Assembly: GCF_011806575.1 (NCBI RefSeq)
Contig: NZ_JAATOO010000027.1
Location: 1-57,127, forward strand
Direction of reading: 5' to 3'
DNA from: Vibrio hepatarius
Lineage (GTDB): Bacteria > Pseudomonadota > Gammaproteobacteria > Enterobacterales > Vibrionaceae
Length of the DNA stretch: 57,127 nt
Shown here: positions 41,447 through 50,494 of the stretch, in pieces
Numbering within the stretch: the first letter of the stretch is position 1
Layout of the letters: each line of letters begins with the position of its first letter
Notes under the pieces: model-generated
What the model saw: only the letters and a program-made list of their open reading frames with translations
Databases searched by the model: none
What the model was told of the DNA's origin: nothing
Program-made: the position numbers and the translations under genes

Positions 41447-41476
41447 AAAAAAGAGCCGCCCCAAGGGCGGCTCTTT
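41447..41476 (-). terminator. terminator after hslU
   Basis: GAGCCGCCC pairs with GGGCGGCTC across a 3-nt loop; a run of six A on the left supplies the U-tract for leftward transcripts. It stands in tandem with the frdD terminator. Confidence 0.85.
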
Positions 41477-41495
41477 GATTGGTTTCTCTGCTGCT

Positions 41496-42827
41496 TTACA
41501 GAATAAAGCGGCTTAGGTCTTCGTCTTCGACAAATTCACCCAAGCGCTGCGATACGTACTGCGCGTCAATCGTCAGCTTAGTCCCCGCTTTGTCCGTCGC
41601 GTCAAAGGAGATTTCATCCATCAGACGCTCCATCACAGTATGCAGGCGACGCGCACCGATGTTTTCTGTGGTTTCGTTGACTGTCCACGCAGCTTCAGCA
41701 ATTTGCGTAATACCGTCTTCAGTAAATTCAATATCGACGTTTTCGGTCTTCATCAGTGCGATGTACTGCTCGGTCAGCGACGCTTTCGGCTCCGTCAGGA
41801 TACGTTTAAAGTCGTGACTTGATAGCGCTTCAAGCTCAACACGGATAGGTAGACGACCTTGTAGCTCAGGGATCAAATCTGATGGTTTCGCCACTTGGAA
41901 CGCACCTGACGCAACGAACAGAATATGGTCAGTTTTCACCATGCCATGCTTGGTAGAAACCGTGCTACCTTCGATCAGCGGTAGTAAGTCACGCTGTACA
42001 CCTTCACGCGAGACGTCTGGACCCGAGCTTTCACCACGTTTACAGATCTTATCGATCTCATCGATAAACACGATACCGTTGTTTTCAACGTTGTAGATCG
42101 CTTGCTCTTTTAGCTCTTCTTGGTTAACTAGCTTCGCTGCTTCTTCTTCAGTGATCGCTTTAAACGCGTCTTTGATTTTCAGCTTGCGTTTTTTCTTGGT
42201 GTCGCCCGCTAGGTTTTGGAACATACCTTGTAGCTGGTTGGTCATCTCTTCCATACCAGGAGGCGCCATGATTTCCACACCCATTTGTGGTGCGGCTACA
42301 TCGACTTCGATCTCTTTATCATCGAGTTTGCCTTCACGCAGTTTTTTGCGGAACACTTGGCGAGTAGTCGAGTTATCTTCTGACTGCTCATTTTGTCCCC
42401 AAGCGTCACGCGCTGGCGGTAGCAAGGCATCAAGAATGCGCTCTTCTGCTTGCTCTTGTGCTCGGAATTTTACTTTTTCCATCGCTTGTTGGTGGGTCAT
42501 TTTAATCGCAACGTCAGTGAGATCGCGGATGATCGTTTCCACTTCTTTACCGACATACCCCACCTCGGTGAACTTGGTCGCTTCCACTTTGATAAACGGC
42601 GCATTTGCCAGTTTCGCCAGACGGCGGGCAATTTCTGTTTTACCCACACCCGTCGGGCCAATCATCAGAATGTTCTTTGGCGTTACTTCAACACGCAGGC
42701 TTTCTTCAAGCTGCATTCGACGCCAGCGGTTACGCAGCGCAATCGCTACCGAGCGTTTCGCTTTTTCCTGACCAATGATATGGCGGTTAAGTTCATGAAC
42801 AATTTCGCGAGGAGTCATTTCAGACAT
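41496..42827 (-). CDS. hslU: HslUV protease ATPase subunit
   Basis: AAA+ unfoldase that feeds substrates to HslV. Walker A GPTGVGKTEIARRLA at about residue 54, an I-domain insertion (about 110-245), Walker B GIVFIDEIDKI, and the C-terminal peptide DLSRFIL that docks in HslV. 443 residues. It follows hslV by about 40 nt and shares its promoter. Confidence 0.95.
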   Translation of the reverse strand: MSEMTPREIVHELNRHIIGQEKAKRSVAIALRNRWRRMQLEESLRVEVTPKNILMIGPTGVGKTEIARRLAKLANAPFIKVEATKFTEVGYVGKEVETIIRDLTDVAIKMTHQQAMEKVKFRAQEQAEERILDALLPPARDAWGQNEQSEDNSTTRQVFRKKLREGKLDDKEIEVDVAAPQMGVEIMAPPGMEEMTNQLQGMFQNLAGDTKKKRKLKIKDAFKAITEEEAAKLVNQEELKEQAIYNVENNGIVFIDEIDKICKRGESSGPDVSREGVQRDLLPLIEGSTVSTKHGMVKTDHILFVASGAFQVAKPSDLIPELQGRLPIRVELEALSSHDFKRILTEPKASLTEQYIALMKTENVDIEFTEDGITQIAEAAWTVNETTENIGARRLHTVMERLMDEISFDATDKAGTKLTIDAQYVSQRLGEFVEDEDLSRFIL

Positions 42828-42866
42828 AATCAGTTTCCTTAAATCTTTGGGCCACTATCTTTGCTT

Positions 42867-43412
42867 TTATTCAGCGATTTTATCTGCTGGGATTTCTAGT
42901 TCTTCGATAGTGTGGTGATGGTTAGTGAACACGCAGATATCACCGGCAATTTTCAGTGATTTCTCTGCGATTTCACGCGCATCCAAGTCAGTGTTTTCTA
43001 GTAGTGCAGTCGCAGCAGCTTGGGCGAAGTTGCCACCTGAGCCAATCGCAATCAGGTCATTCTCTGGCTGAACCACATCGCCGTTACCGGTAATGATCAG
43101 AGACGCAGTTTCGTCGGCAACAGCCAGTAGCGCTTCAAGCTTACGCAGAGCACGGTCGCTACGCCAGTCTTTCGCTAGCTCTACCGCCGCTTTGGTTAAA
43201 TGCCCTTGGTGCATCTGTAGCTTGCTTTCAAAGCGCTCAAACAGGGTGAACGCGTCGGCAGTACCACCAGCAAAACCTGCCAGTACTTTGTTGTTGTAGA
43301 GGCGACGCACTTTGCGCGCATTGCCCTTCATTACTGTGTTACCTAGTGATACTTGTCCGTCACCTGCGATGACGACTTTATTATTACGGCGTACAGATAC
43401 AATGGTAGTCAC
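42867..43412 (-). CDS. hslV: HslUV protease peptidase subunit
   Basis: Threonine peptidase homologous to proteasome beta subunits. After removal of the initiator residue, Thr is the nucleophile (TTIVSVRR). GDGQVSLGNTVMKGNARKVRRLY is diagnostic. 181 residues. The start codon is GTG, with GAGG upstream. A heat-shock sigma promoter lies about 40 nt before it. Confidence 0.95.
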   Translation of the reverse strand: MTTIVSVRRNNKVVIAGDGQVSLGNTVMKGNARKVRRLYNNKVLAGFAGGTADAFTLFERFESKLQMHQGHLTKAAVELAKDWRSDRALRKLEALLAVADETASLIITGNGDVVQPENDLIAIGSGGNFAQAAATALLENTDLDAREIAEKSLKIAGDICVFTNHHHTIEELEIPADKIAE

Positions 43413-43453
43413 GAGTAGGGCCTCATAGTTGCTTTAATTTCTGTGTTAAAGGA

Positions 43454-43483
43454 TATATGAGGATCTGAGTAAAGGAATTCAAG
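43454..43483 (-). promoter_or_regulatory. heat-shock (sigma-32) promoter of hslVU
   Basis: Read leftward, CTTGAA (43483-43478) and CCTCATATA (43462-43454) are separated by 15 nt, close to the sigma-32 consensus CTTGAA and CCCCATNTA. It lies between the ftsN terminator and hslV. Confidence 0.7.
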
Positions 43484-43500
43484 GGGAGAACACAGGCAAC

Positions 43501-43538
43501 AAAAAACCCACAATAAGATTTTCTTCATTGTGGGCTTT
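43501..43538 (-). terminator. terminator after ftsN
   Basis: AGCCCACAAT pairs with ATTGTGGG around a 12-nt loop, with an A-run on the left acting as the leftward U-tract. Confidence 0.75.
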
Positions 43539-43554
43539 CAGAAGGGATGAGGGA

Positions 43555-44097
43555 TTAGGTATCTTTCCAGATCGCGCACGGCTCAATCTTAGCGCGTTGC
43601 AGTTTGTGCTTATCGCGTTCTGCATCTCGCTTGAATTTATATGGACCTAAAACCACTCGATACCAGCTGCTGTCTTCTTTCTTACGAATCTTGCTATTGA
43701 TGCCTTGGAAGGCGATATCCAACTTACGCGCTTCTGCTTGCTGCGCTGTTTTATACGCACCGCACTGCATGATGTAAGGAATTTCGGAAACTTCCAATTC
43801 CTTCGCTTTTACCGAGATTTCACTGTTTGGCAGCGACTCCACGTAGTCCCATTTTTCTTCAGGAGGTGGTGGCAATGTCTTCTGTGGTTTCGGTTTTGGC
43901 TTAGGTTTGGTTTGCACAACAGGTTCCGGCGGAGCAGGATCGTTACTCAGCGTGTATAGGCCATAGCCAAATCCACCAACCAATAAGACAGCGATAAGCC
44001 CACTGCGCCAAGGTTTTCTGCGTGGGGCGGTTTTCTTCGGCGCTGGTTTACGCCCACCGTTGCCACGACCACGTTTTACATAATCTCTGTTTGCCAC
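43555..44097 (-). CDS. ftsN: cell-division protein FtsN
   Basis: Bitopic divisome protein that triggers septal synthesis. A basic cytoplasmic N-terminus (about residues 1-32, MANRDYVKRGRGNGGRKP...) is followed by one membrane span (about 33-50), a Pro/Lys-rich linker, and a SPOR domain (YIMQCGAYKTAQQAEARKLDIAFQG onward). At 180 residues it is much shorter than E. coli FtsN (319), mainly in the linker. The start codon is GTG. Located between cytR and hslV as in E. coli. Confidence 0.92.
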   Translation of the reverse strand: MANRDYVKRGRGNGGRKPAPKKTAPRRKPWRSGLIAVLLVGGFGYGLYTLSNDPAPPEPVVQTKPKPKPKPQKTLPPPPEEKWDYVESLPNSEISVKAKELEVSEIPYIMQCGAYKTAQQAEARKLDIAFQGINSKIRKKEDSSWYRVVLGPYKFKRDAERDKHKLQRAKIEPCAIWKDT

Positions 44098-44206
44098 TGT
44101 TGTACATCAATCGTTTGTTACCACTACCGCTATGTTAATTCAGAACGGCATATGATGACAGAGTTGAAATAAAAGCGGCGCCATAATTTGCGCCGCCGAA
44201 ATGGAT

Positions 44207-45214
44207 TTAGAACACGCGCGGTGGCGCGGCACTTTCCCTGACAACCAGTTCAGTTTCCAGTAGTCGAGACCCCGCACGTACATCGTGACCACGCAGCAGC
44301 TCAAGCATCATCAGCATTGCCTGACGGCCGATTTCATATCTTGGCTGAGAAATGGTTGTCAACGGTGGATCGCAGAACTGGGCAAATTGAATATCATCAA
44401 AGCCGACCACAGATAGGTCTTGTGGGACGCGCAAGCCCTGTTTTTTCGCTTGCTGAATCGCACCAATCGCCATTGCATCGTTATGACAGAAAATGGCCGT
44501 TGGTGGTTCTGGCAGTGCCAATAATTGTCGAACCGCTTTCGCACCCGCCGCAAATGAGAAATCACCATACACGCAGTAGTTCGGATTCATGGTAATGCCC
44601 GCACGACGTAGGGCTTGTTGATACCCTTGATGACGGAACTGACATAATGCCGCATCGTCAGGACCGGAGATCTGCGCGACACGCTTATGCCCCATCTGGG
44701 TTAGGTAGTTCACCGCTTCGAAAGCCGACGTCAAGTTATCGATATGAACGGTTGGCAACTCTAACTCAGGAGCAAATTCACACGCCATCACCATCGGCGG
44801 CAAATTCTTTTGTTCTGGCTTGCTGACATCAAAAGGGAGGTCGGTGCCCAAAAGTAGCATACCGTCAGCTTGTTTAGTAAAAACGAGGTTTACGAACGAA
44901 CTTTCGCGTTTTTTCTGCTGGCCACTGTCGCCTAGTAGAACAATATAACCGTGCTCCATCGCCGCGTCTTCGATGCCGCGAATAATCTCTGTGTAATACG
45001 GATCACAGATATCTGGAACAATGGCAATAATGGTTTTTGATTCGTTACGACGCAGATTTCGCGCTAAAGAGTTTGGTGAATATCCAGCTTCTAGCACGGC
45101 ATCTTCTACGCGTTTTCGCGTCGCTGAAGATACTTTCTCCGGATTCATCAACGCTCTAGAAACTGTCGCTGTCGAAACTCCCGCTAGCTGGGCAACATCC
45201 TTCATTGTCGCCAT
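44207..45214 (-). CDS. cytR: LacI-family nucleoside regulator CytR
   Basis: Represses nucleoside uptake and catabolism genes together with CRP; relieved by cytidine. In vibrios it also affects competence and biofilm (literature). LacI HTH at residues 1-50 (MATMKDVAQLAGVSTATVSRALMNPEKVS) and a periplasmic-binding-type effector domain follow. 335 residues. CytR rather than a paralogue is supported by the priA-cytR-ftsN order. Confidence 0.92.
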   Translation of the reverse strand: MATMKDVAQLAGVSTATVSRALMNPEKVSSATRKRVEDAVLEAGYSPNSLARNLRRNESKTIIAIVPDICDPYYTEIIRGIEDAAMEHGYIVLLGDSGQQKKRESSFVNLVFTKQADGMLLLGTDLPFDVSKPEQKNLPPMVMACEFAPELELPTVHIDNLTSAFEAVNYLTQMGHKRVAQISGPDDAALCQFRHQGYQQALRRAGITMNPNYCVYGDFSFAAGAKAVRQLLALPEPPTAIFCHNDAMAIGAIQQAKKQGLRVPQDLSVVGFDDIQFAQFCDPPLTTISQPRYEIGRQAMLMMLELLRGHDVRAGSRLLETELVVRESAAPPRVF

Positions 45215-45577
45215 AAGTTTTTTACCCTCTTAACTTTCCGAAATTGACAGTCTGGGCTGTCGAAATTTGAAATTCTCGCACATTAACCGAGCAGAATGCG
45301 CCATGATGAGCTAAAGCTCATTCTTATCTAACCCACAAAAAGCAAACGATTAACTTGTTGTAATTTATGGTGCTATAAAACAAGCAACACCTAGTTTATT
45401 CATTTCGTCGCACAAAGTTACGGGAGATTTAACAAAAATAGGAGTCACAGCAAGATCTGAATCACAAATAAATGAAAAAAGTGCAAGCGCGAGACACATA
45501 AGCGCGATATGCATCTTCGTTAACAGCAAACTCAATGAAAATGCATGACGGTAAAAGCGATGTCTGATAACAAATTT
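45215..45577. other. priA-cytR intergenic region
   Basis: Gene-free 363 nt between the priA stop and cytR start. It must hold the cytR promoter and possibly a priA terminator, but no strong hairpin with a T-run is visible. A perfect inverted repeat ATGAGCT/AGCTCAT with 2-nt spacer lies at 45306-45321, about 92 nt before cytR. No clear CRP site is seen. Confidence 0.45.
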
Positions 45578-47788
45578 TTAGCTTAGATCTTGCGGCTCGA
45601 TATCGAGTGTCCAGCGCACTTTTTTGGCATCTGGTAAGATTTGTATCGCGGGTTTGGCGCTCACCAATAACTTTTGCATTGTCGAACGGTTCTGCGCTTG
45701 CAACAACAATTGCCAACGGTATTTCCCTGCTCGTTTCGCCAATGGCGCAGGGGTCGGCCCCAGTACCATACAGAACTCGTCAAACAATGGGTGCGCTTCG
45801 AGTGTATGACGCACTTGTCTAAGGAAGCTTTCGACTAGCTCGCTGTGGTTTGACTCCGCTCGGAACATAGTGAGAAAAGAAAACGGCGGTAGCATTGCAA
45901 GTTTACGTTCTTGTAACGCCGTATCGGCAAAGTGACGGTAGCTCTTGGTTAACAAGGCCTGCAATAAACTGTGTTCAGGATGGTGAGTCTGCAGTACCAC
46001 CTCTCCAGGTTTACTGGCGCGTCCAGCACGACCGGCGACCTGAATAAACAACTGCGCCAGTCGTTCAGAAGCGCGGAAATCGCTACTGTAAAGTGAACCA
46101 TCCACATCTAATAATGCCACCAGCGTGACGTCTGGGAAATGGTGCCCTTTTGCCAGCATCTGCGTCCCAATCAAGATTTGGTATTCGCCGTTGCGGATCG
46201 ACGTCAGTGCACTCTCAAGGCTGCCTTTACGTCGAGTGCTATCACGATCAATACGAATGGTTTTGAACTCAGGAAACAAATCGGCCAGCTGCTTTTCAAG
46301 CTGTTCTGTCCCCACCCCTACTGTCACTAAGTGCGTGGAACCACACCCCTGACACTGATGAATGATCGGTTGCTGCGAACCACAATGGTGACAGCGGATT
46401 TCATTGTTGTTTTGGTGGTAGGTGTAATAGGCATCACAACGTTTGCACTCGGCAATCCAACCACACTCATGACACATCAGCGCCGGAGAAAAACCGCGAC
46501 GGTTGAGAAATAGCATCACCTGGTTGCCCGCTTGCAGATGTTTGCGCATCTCAGCAATCAGCGCGGCAGATAAACCACTTTCTAGGTACGCACCTTTAAT
46601 ATCCAATACTTTGTTGGTGGTCGGTACCGCACTGCCCGCACGATTCGACAACACAAGATGGTGATACTTGCCGACCAAAGCGTTATGCAAGGTTTCTAGT
46701 GCAGGAGTGGCAGAGCCAAGAACGATCGGAATCTGTTCTTTGTTGGCACGCATTACAGCGACATCACGAGCGTGATAGCGCAAGCTGTCTTGTTGCTTGT
46801 AAGAGGTATCGTGTTCTTCATCCACGATAATGATGCCCAGATCGGCAAACGGCGTAAGCAATGCAGAACGAGTACCAATCACGATCCCCGCCGCTTTGTC
46901 ACGCGCGCAGAGCCACGAATTAAGACGTTCGGTCTCATTCAGACCAGAGTGAATCACTTCAACCGGCACGTTAAAACGTTTCTTAAATCGGTTGATGGTC
47001 TGTGGCGTCAAGCCAATTTCAGGCACCAGAACGAGCGCTTGCTTACCCTTTTCCAATACTGGCTTGATTAGGTTCAGGTACACTTCTGTTTTACCCGAGC
47101 CGGTCACCCCTTCAAGTAGGAAGCAACCAAAGCCTTGTGAGCTGTTGACCGTTGCAATCGCGACCGCCTGCTCGGTATTGAGCTTGGGCTTATCGACATC
47201 CGCCTCAACGTCTTTGCTCCAGTCACGCACCACAGGCTTGTTTTCTATCGATTCAATCCAGCCTTTCTCCACCAGCGTTTTTAACACCGCAGAGCCGACT
47301 TCTTCATCGATAAATGTCTGATGAGCGACAGGCCCAGACTCAAGCATGTGCATCACTTTAGCTTGCTTAACAGCGCGACCAAAGCCAACCATTAACTGAT
47401 CTCTTCCTGCTGCGGTCAATTGCCACTCGACCAAAGCAGCGAAGTCAGCTTCTTTGCCTTTTCGCAATGCACTTGGCATCGCGTTGAGCAATGTATCTCC
47501 GAGCGGATATTGGTAGAACTGGCTGCACCAATACAGCAATTGGTAGAGTTTTTCTGGCCACACCGGTTGGCTGTCGAGTACTTGCTTTATTGACTTGAGT
47601 TGCTGTTCACTAAACTCGGAATGATTGACCAGTGCGGTAACGACCCCAACGAGTGTTTGGCGTCCGAATGGCACAGAAACGCGCCCACCAATGATCGGAA
47701 ACAGGTGAGGCGGAATCAAATAGTCGAACTGTTTATCAAGTGGAACAGGCAAAGCCACTCGGGCAATCGTCGGTCGCATATAGGCCAT
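45578..47788 (-). CDS. priA: primosomal helicase PriA
   Basis: 3'-5' helicase that restarts stalled replication forks. An N-terminal 3'-end-binding domain is followed by superfamily 2 motifs: Walker A EGVTGSGKTEVYL and DEEHDTSYKQ. Zinc-binding Cys cluster: CHECGWIAECKRCDAYYTYH and RCHHCGSQQPIIHQCQGCG. Later motifs are ILIGTQMLAKGHHFPDVTLV and QVAGRAGR. 736 residues. Divergent from rpmE as in E. coli. Confidence 0.95.
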   Translation of the reverse strand: MAYMRPTIARVALPVPLDKQFDYLIPPHLFPIIGGRVSVPFGRQTLVGVVTALVNHSEFSEQQLKSIKQVLDSQPVWPEKLYQLLYWCSQFYQYPLGDTLLNAMPSALRKGKEADFAALVEWQLTAAGRDQLMVGFGRAVKQAKVMHMLESGPVAHQTFIDEEVGSAVLKTLVEKGWIESIENKPVVRDWSKDVEADVDKPKLNTEQAVAIATVNSSQGFGCFLLEGVTGSGKTEVYLNLIKPVLEKGKQALVLVPEIGLTPQTINRFKKRFNVPVEVIHSGLNETERLNSWLCARDKAAGIVIGTRSALLTPFADLGIIIVDEEHDTSYKQQDSLRYHARDVAVMRANKEQIPIVLGSATPALETLHNALVGKYHHLVLSNRAGSAVPTTNKVLDIKGAYLESGLSAALIAEMRKHLQAGNQVMLFLNRRGFSPALMCHECGWIAECKRCDAYYTYHQNNNEIRCHHCGSQQPIIHQCQGCGSTHLVTVGVGTEQLEKQLADLFPEFKTIRIDRDSTRRKGSLESALTSIRNGEYQILIGTQMLAKGHHFPDVTLVALLDVDGSLYSSDFRASERLAQLFIQVAGRAGRASKPGEVVLQTHHPEHSLLQALLTKSYRHFADTALQERKLAMLPPFSFLTMFRAESNHSELVESFLRQVRHTLEAHPLFDEFCMVLGPTPAPLAKRAGKYRWQLLLQAQNRSTMQKLLVSAKPAIQILPDAKKVRWTLDIEPQDLS

Positions 47789-48030
47789 TAGGAATGAAGA
47801 AAATCAACTCGGTTAGTCTAAGGGAAAAGCCGGAGACGTAAAAGCCTCATCCAACGCACTGGGGTGCCCACTCCGCTTTCACGACTGTGAGTTAGAAATG
47901 AACAAAAAAGTACCACTTTCTGCGGTAAATTGGTTGATCCCAGCCTGCGTATTCATTACTATATCGCGCCTTAGAGATATGGCTTGCTTTTTGAGCAGCG
48001 GTATCCAAGCTAATTTTTATTAACTACGTG

Positions 48031-48084
48031 TGGTGTCCGGCTAAGATTCGGATAGCGACACGGCCTATATTTAGAGGTTCTCCC
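48031..48084 (+). promoter_or_regulatory. possible L31 leader structure
   Basis: The 5' region immediately before rpmE can form a stem with GTGTC (48033-48037) and GACAC (48057-48061), and an inner CCG/CGG pairing, followed by AGAGG before the ATG. Gammaproteobacterial L31 leaders with autoregulatory structures have been described; I cannot confirm membership by eye. Confidence 0.35.
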
Positions 48085-48303
48085 ATGAAAACTGGTATCC
48101 ACCCAGAATACAAAGCAATCAAAGCGACTTGTTCTTGTGGTAACTCTTTCGAGTTCAACTCAACTCTAGCTAAAGATTCTATCCACCTAGACGTTTGTGA
48201 CAAATGTCACCCATTCTACACTGGTAAGCAACGTATCGTTGATACAGGCGGCCGTGTTGATCGCTTCAACAAACGTTTCGGTGCGCTATCAAGCAAGAAG
48301 TAA
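48085..48303 (+). CDS. rpmE: 50S ribosomal protein L31
   Basis: Zinc-binding form of L31 in the large subunit, at the intersubunit bridge. 72 residues: MKTGIHPEYKAIKATCSCGNSFEFNST, then CDKCHPFYTGKQRIVDTGGRVDRF. The CSC and CDKC Cys residues form the zinc ribbon, so this is the C+ type. The ATG at 48085 has AGAGGT upstream; an in-frame extension to 48028 lacks similarity. Confidence 0.95.
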   Translation: MKTGIHPEYKAIKATCSCGNSFEFNSTLAKDSIHLDVCDKCHPFYTGKQRIVDTGGRVDRFNKRFGALSSKK

Positions 48304-48325
48304 TTTCTTCCTTGTAACCGAATTT

Positions 48326-48351
48326 AAAAAGGACGCTACGGCGTCCTTTTT
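48326..48351 (+). terminator. terminator after rpmE
   Basis: AAAAAGGACGC pairs with GCGTCCTTTTT around a tight 4-nt loop. Confidence 0.85.
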
Positions 48352-48550
48352 GTTTTTCTTCTCTCTGTAAACAGAGCTTTGCCATTCCATAAACGACATT
48401 TCTCAGCGTGTTGTTTGCGTATCTGGTCTTATCTCCAGTGAATTCCCACATTTTGTAGTGATTGGTCGCATTACTACCTATGCAGCTTGACTTAGTTACT
48501 CTAAAATGGGTTCCCCCTTTCCTTATAATTATTAACGAGTACCCACACCT

Positions 48551-49828
48551 ATGTCAGAAGACAATCGCCAAGAACTATCTCCTGAAGAACAATTTCGTCA
48601 GCAAGCGCTTGATTACCATGCTTTCCCAACGGCTGGTAAAATTTCGGTTGAACTCACTACACCAGCAGAGACGGCTAACGACCTAGCGCTAGCCTACAGC
48701 CCAGGTGTTGCTGAGCCAGTTCGTGAAATCGCGCAAAACCCTGACAACATTTATAAGTACACGTCAAAAGGTAACATGGTCGCAGTTATCTCAAACGGTA
48801 CGGCGATTCTTGGCCTAGGTAACTTAGGTCCTATGGCTTCTAAACCAGTAATGGAAGGTAAAGCGCTACTGTTCAAACGCTTTGCTGGCTTAGACTCAAT
48901 TGATATTGAAGTAAAACACCGCACTATCGAAGAGTTTGTCGACACAGTAGCGAACATCGCTGACACATTTGGTGGTATCAACCTAGAAGACATCAAAGCA
49001 CCAGACTGTTTCGAGATTGAAAAGCAACTGATTGAGCGTTGTGATGTGCCAGTTTTCCACGATGACCAACACGGTACTGCAATCGTAACGGCTGCGGGCA
49101 TGCTGAATGCGATCGAACTGCAAGGTAAGAAGCTAGAAGAAGCCACTATCGTTTGTTTAGGTGCGGGCGCAGCAGCAGTCGCGTGTATGGAGCTACTGAT
49201 CAAGTGTGGCGCGATGCGTGAGAAAATCTACATGCTTGACCGTAAAGGTGTGATCCACACTCGCCGCGATGACCTGAACGAGTACAAACAACTATTTGCG
49301 AACAACACCGACAAACGTACACTTGAAGACGTTATCGACGGTGCAGATCTATTCCTAGGTGTATCTGGTCCAAACCTACTGTCTCCAGAAGCACTTAAGC
49401 TCATGGCTGACAAGCCAGTTGTTTTCGCCTGTTCAAACCCTGATCCAGAGATCAAGCCAGAGCTGGCTCATCAAGTTCGTGATGACCTAATCATGGGTAC
49501 TGGCCGTAGTGACTACCCTAACCAGGTAAACAACGTACTTTGTTTCCCATTCATCTTCCGTGGCGCACTGGATGTTCGTGCTAGCGAAATTAACGATGAA
49601 ATGAAGCTGGCAGCGGTTGAAGCTATCCGTGAACTAGCGAAAGAAGAGGTACCAGCTGAAGTACTAAAAGCGGCGGGTGTAGATAGCCTTGAGTTTGGTT
49701 CTGGTTACATTATTCCAAAACCAATGGACCCACGCCTACTTCCTCGTGTAGCAAAAGCAGTTGCTCAGGCAGCGGTAGAATCAGGTGTTGCTCGTATCGA
49801 AATGCCAGCAAACTACATGGAAGCTTAA
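48551..49828 (+). CDS. malic enzyme (single-domain, NAD(P)-dependent)
   Basis: Oxidatively decarboxylates malate to pyruvate. An N-terminal malic domain has LAYSPGVAEPVREI and GLGNLGPMASKPVMEGKALLFKRFAGLDSIDIE; metal/substrate blocks include KAPDCFEIE and FHDDQHGTAIV. The Rossmann fold is VCLGAGAAAVACMELL, and FACSNPDPEI follows. At 425 residues it lacks the phosphotransacetylase-like C-terminal domain of E. coli MaeB (759). Cofactor preference is not readable. The ribosome-binding site is weak (GAG about 13 nt upstream). Confidence 0.88.
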   Translation: MSEDNRQELSPEEQFRQQALDYHAFPTAGKISVELTTPAETANDLALAYSPGVAEPVREIAQNPDNIYKYTSKGNMVAVISNGTAILGLGNLGPMASKPVMEGKALLFKRFAGLDSIDIEVKHRTIEEFVDTVANIADTFGGINLEDIKAPDCFEIEKQLIERCDVPVFHDDQHGTAIVTAAGMLNAIELQGKKLEEATIVCLGAGAAAVACMELLIKCGAMREKIYMLDRKGVIHTRRDDLNEYKQLFANNTDKRTLEDVIDGADLFLGVSGPNLLSPEALKLMADKPVVFACSNPDPEIKPELAHQVRDDLIMGTGRSDYPNQVNNVLCFPFIFRGALDVRASEINDEMKLAAVEAIRELAKEEVPAEVLKAAGVDSLEFGSGYIIPKPMDPRLLPRVAKAVAQAAVESGVARIEMPANYMEA

Positions 49829-49847
49829 AAGCTCAGTTTCAAATAAG

Positions 49848-49880
49848 AAAAAGCCGCTGATTGCAATCAGCGGCTTTTTT
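49848..49880. terminator. bidirectional terminator malic enzyme/metJ
   Basis: A perfect palindromic stem, GCCGCTGATTG with CAATCAGCGGC, has A and T runs on its flanks. Confidence 0.85.
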
Positions 49881-49960
49881 GTTTTTTAGACAATGACCAG
49901 CATAAGCGAAAAAGGTGCACTTTGACTTTATCGTGTGTGCGTCAACACAACACTTCGTTA

Positions 49961-50278
49961 TTAGTCGTCAAACGCCTCAAACTCAATCCCCATCTCAGTC
50001 ATCAGCTGTTTTGCTTCTGTTGGGATGTCATCAGGACGGTCTTTACGTAGATCTTCATCGGTTGGCAGTGGCTGACCGGTATATGCATGCAAGAACGCTT
50101 CACACAACAATTCACTGTTTGTTGCATGGCGCAAGTTGTTAATCTGGCGGCGTGTACGCTCGTCGGTTAACACCTTCAATACTTTAAGAGGAATAGAAAC
50201 CGTAATCTTTTTTACTTGTTCGCTTTTCTTTCCGTGTTCAGCGTATGGACTAATGTATTCGCCGTTCCAATCTGCCAT
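49961..50278 (-). CDS. metJ: methionine repressor MetJ
   Basis: Ribbon-helix-helix repressor that uses S-adenosylmethionine as corepressor. 105 residues: MADWNGEYISPYAEHGKKSEQVKKITVSIPLKVLKVLTDERTRRQINNLRHATNSELLCEAFLHA, with the DNA-contacting beta strand KKITVSI. I use the ATG at 50278; upstream in-frame sequence to 50356 enters the operator region and lacks similarity. Divergent from metB, with MetJ boxes between. Confidence 0.95.
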   Translation of the reverse strand: MADWNGEYISPYAEHGKKSEQVKKITVSIPLKVLKVLTDERTRRQINNLRHATNSELLCEAFLHAYTGQPLPTDEDLRKDRPDDIPTEAKQLMTEMGIEFEAFDD

Positions 50279-50350
50279 TGCGCACCTTTGAAATTCTTTG
50301 TGTTTAAAAGTTAGGAGTGCAATTTTAGCGGGATTCATGGCTATAAGCAA

Positions 50351-50382
50351 AGACATATGGACGTCTAGAAGTGTTGACGTCT
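50351..50382. promoter_or_regulatory. MetJ operator, four met boxes (metJ/metB)
   Basis: Four consecutive 8-bp units in register with the met box AGACGTCT: AGACATAT, GGACGTCT, AGAAGTGT, TGACGTCT. Two are 7/8 or 6/8 matches, the others weaker, typical of cooperative MetJ arrays. Located in the divergent metJ-metBL control region. Confidence 0.85.
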
Positions 50383-50494
50383 TAAAAAATGAGAAGTAAA
50401 GTGGTCGCTATGGAACCGGAGTTACATATATCTAACACCCTCAGGTATAGCGTATTCCCTACAAGATGTCACCAACGTTCGAAAGGAAACACTT

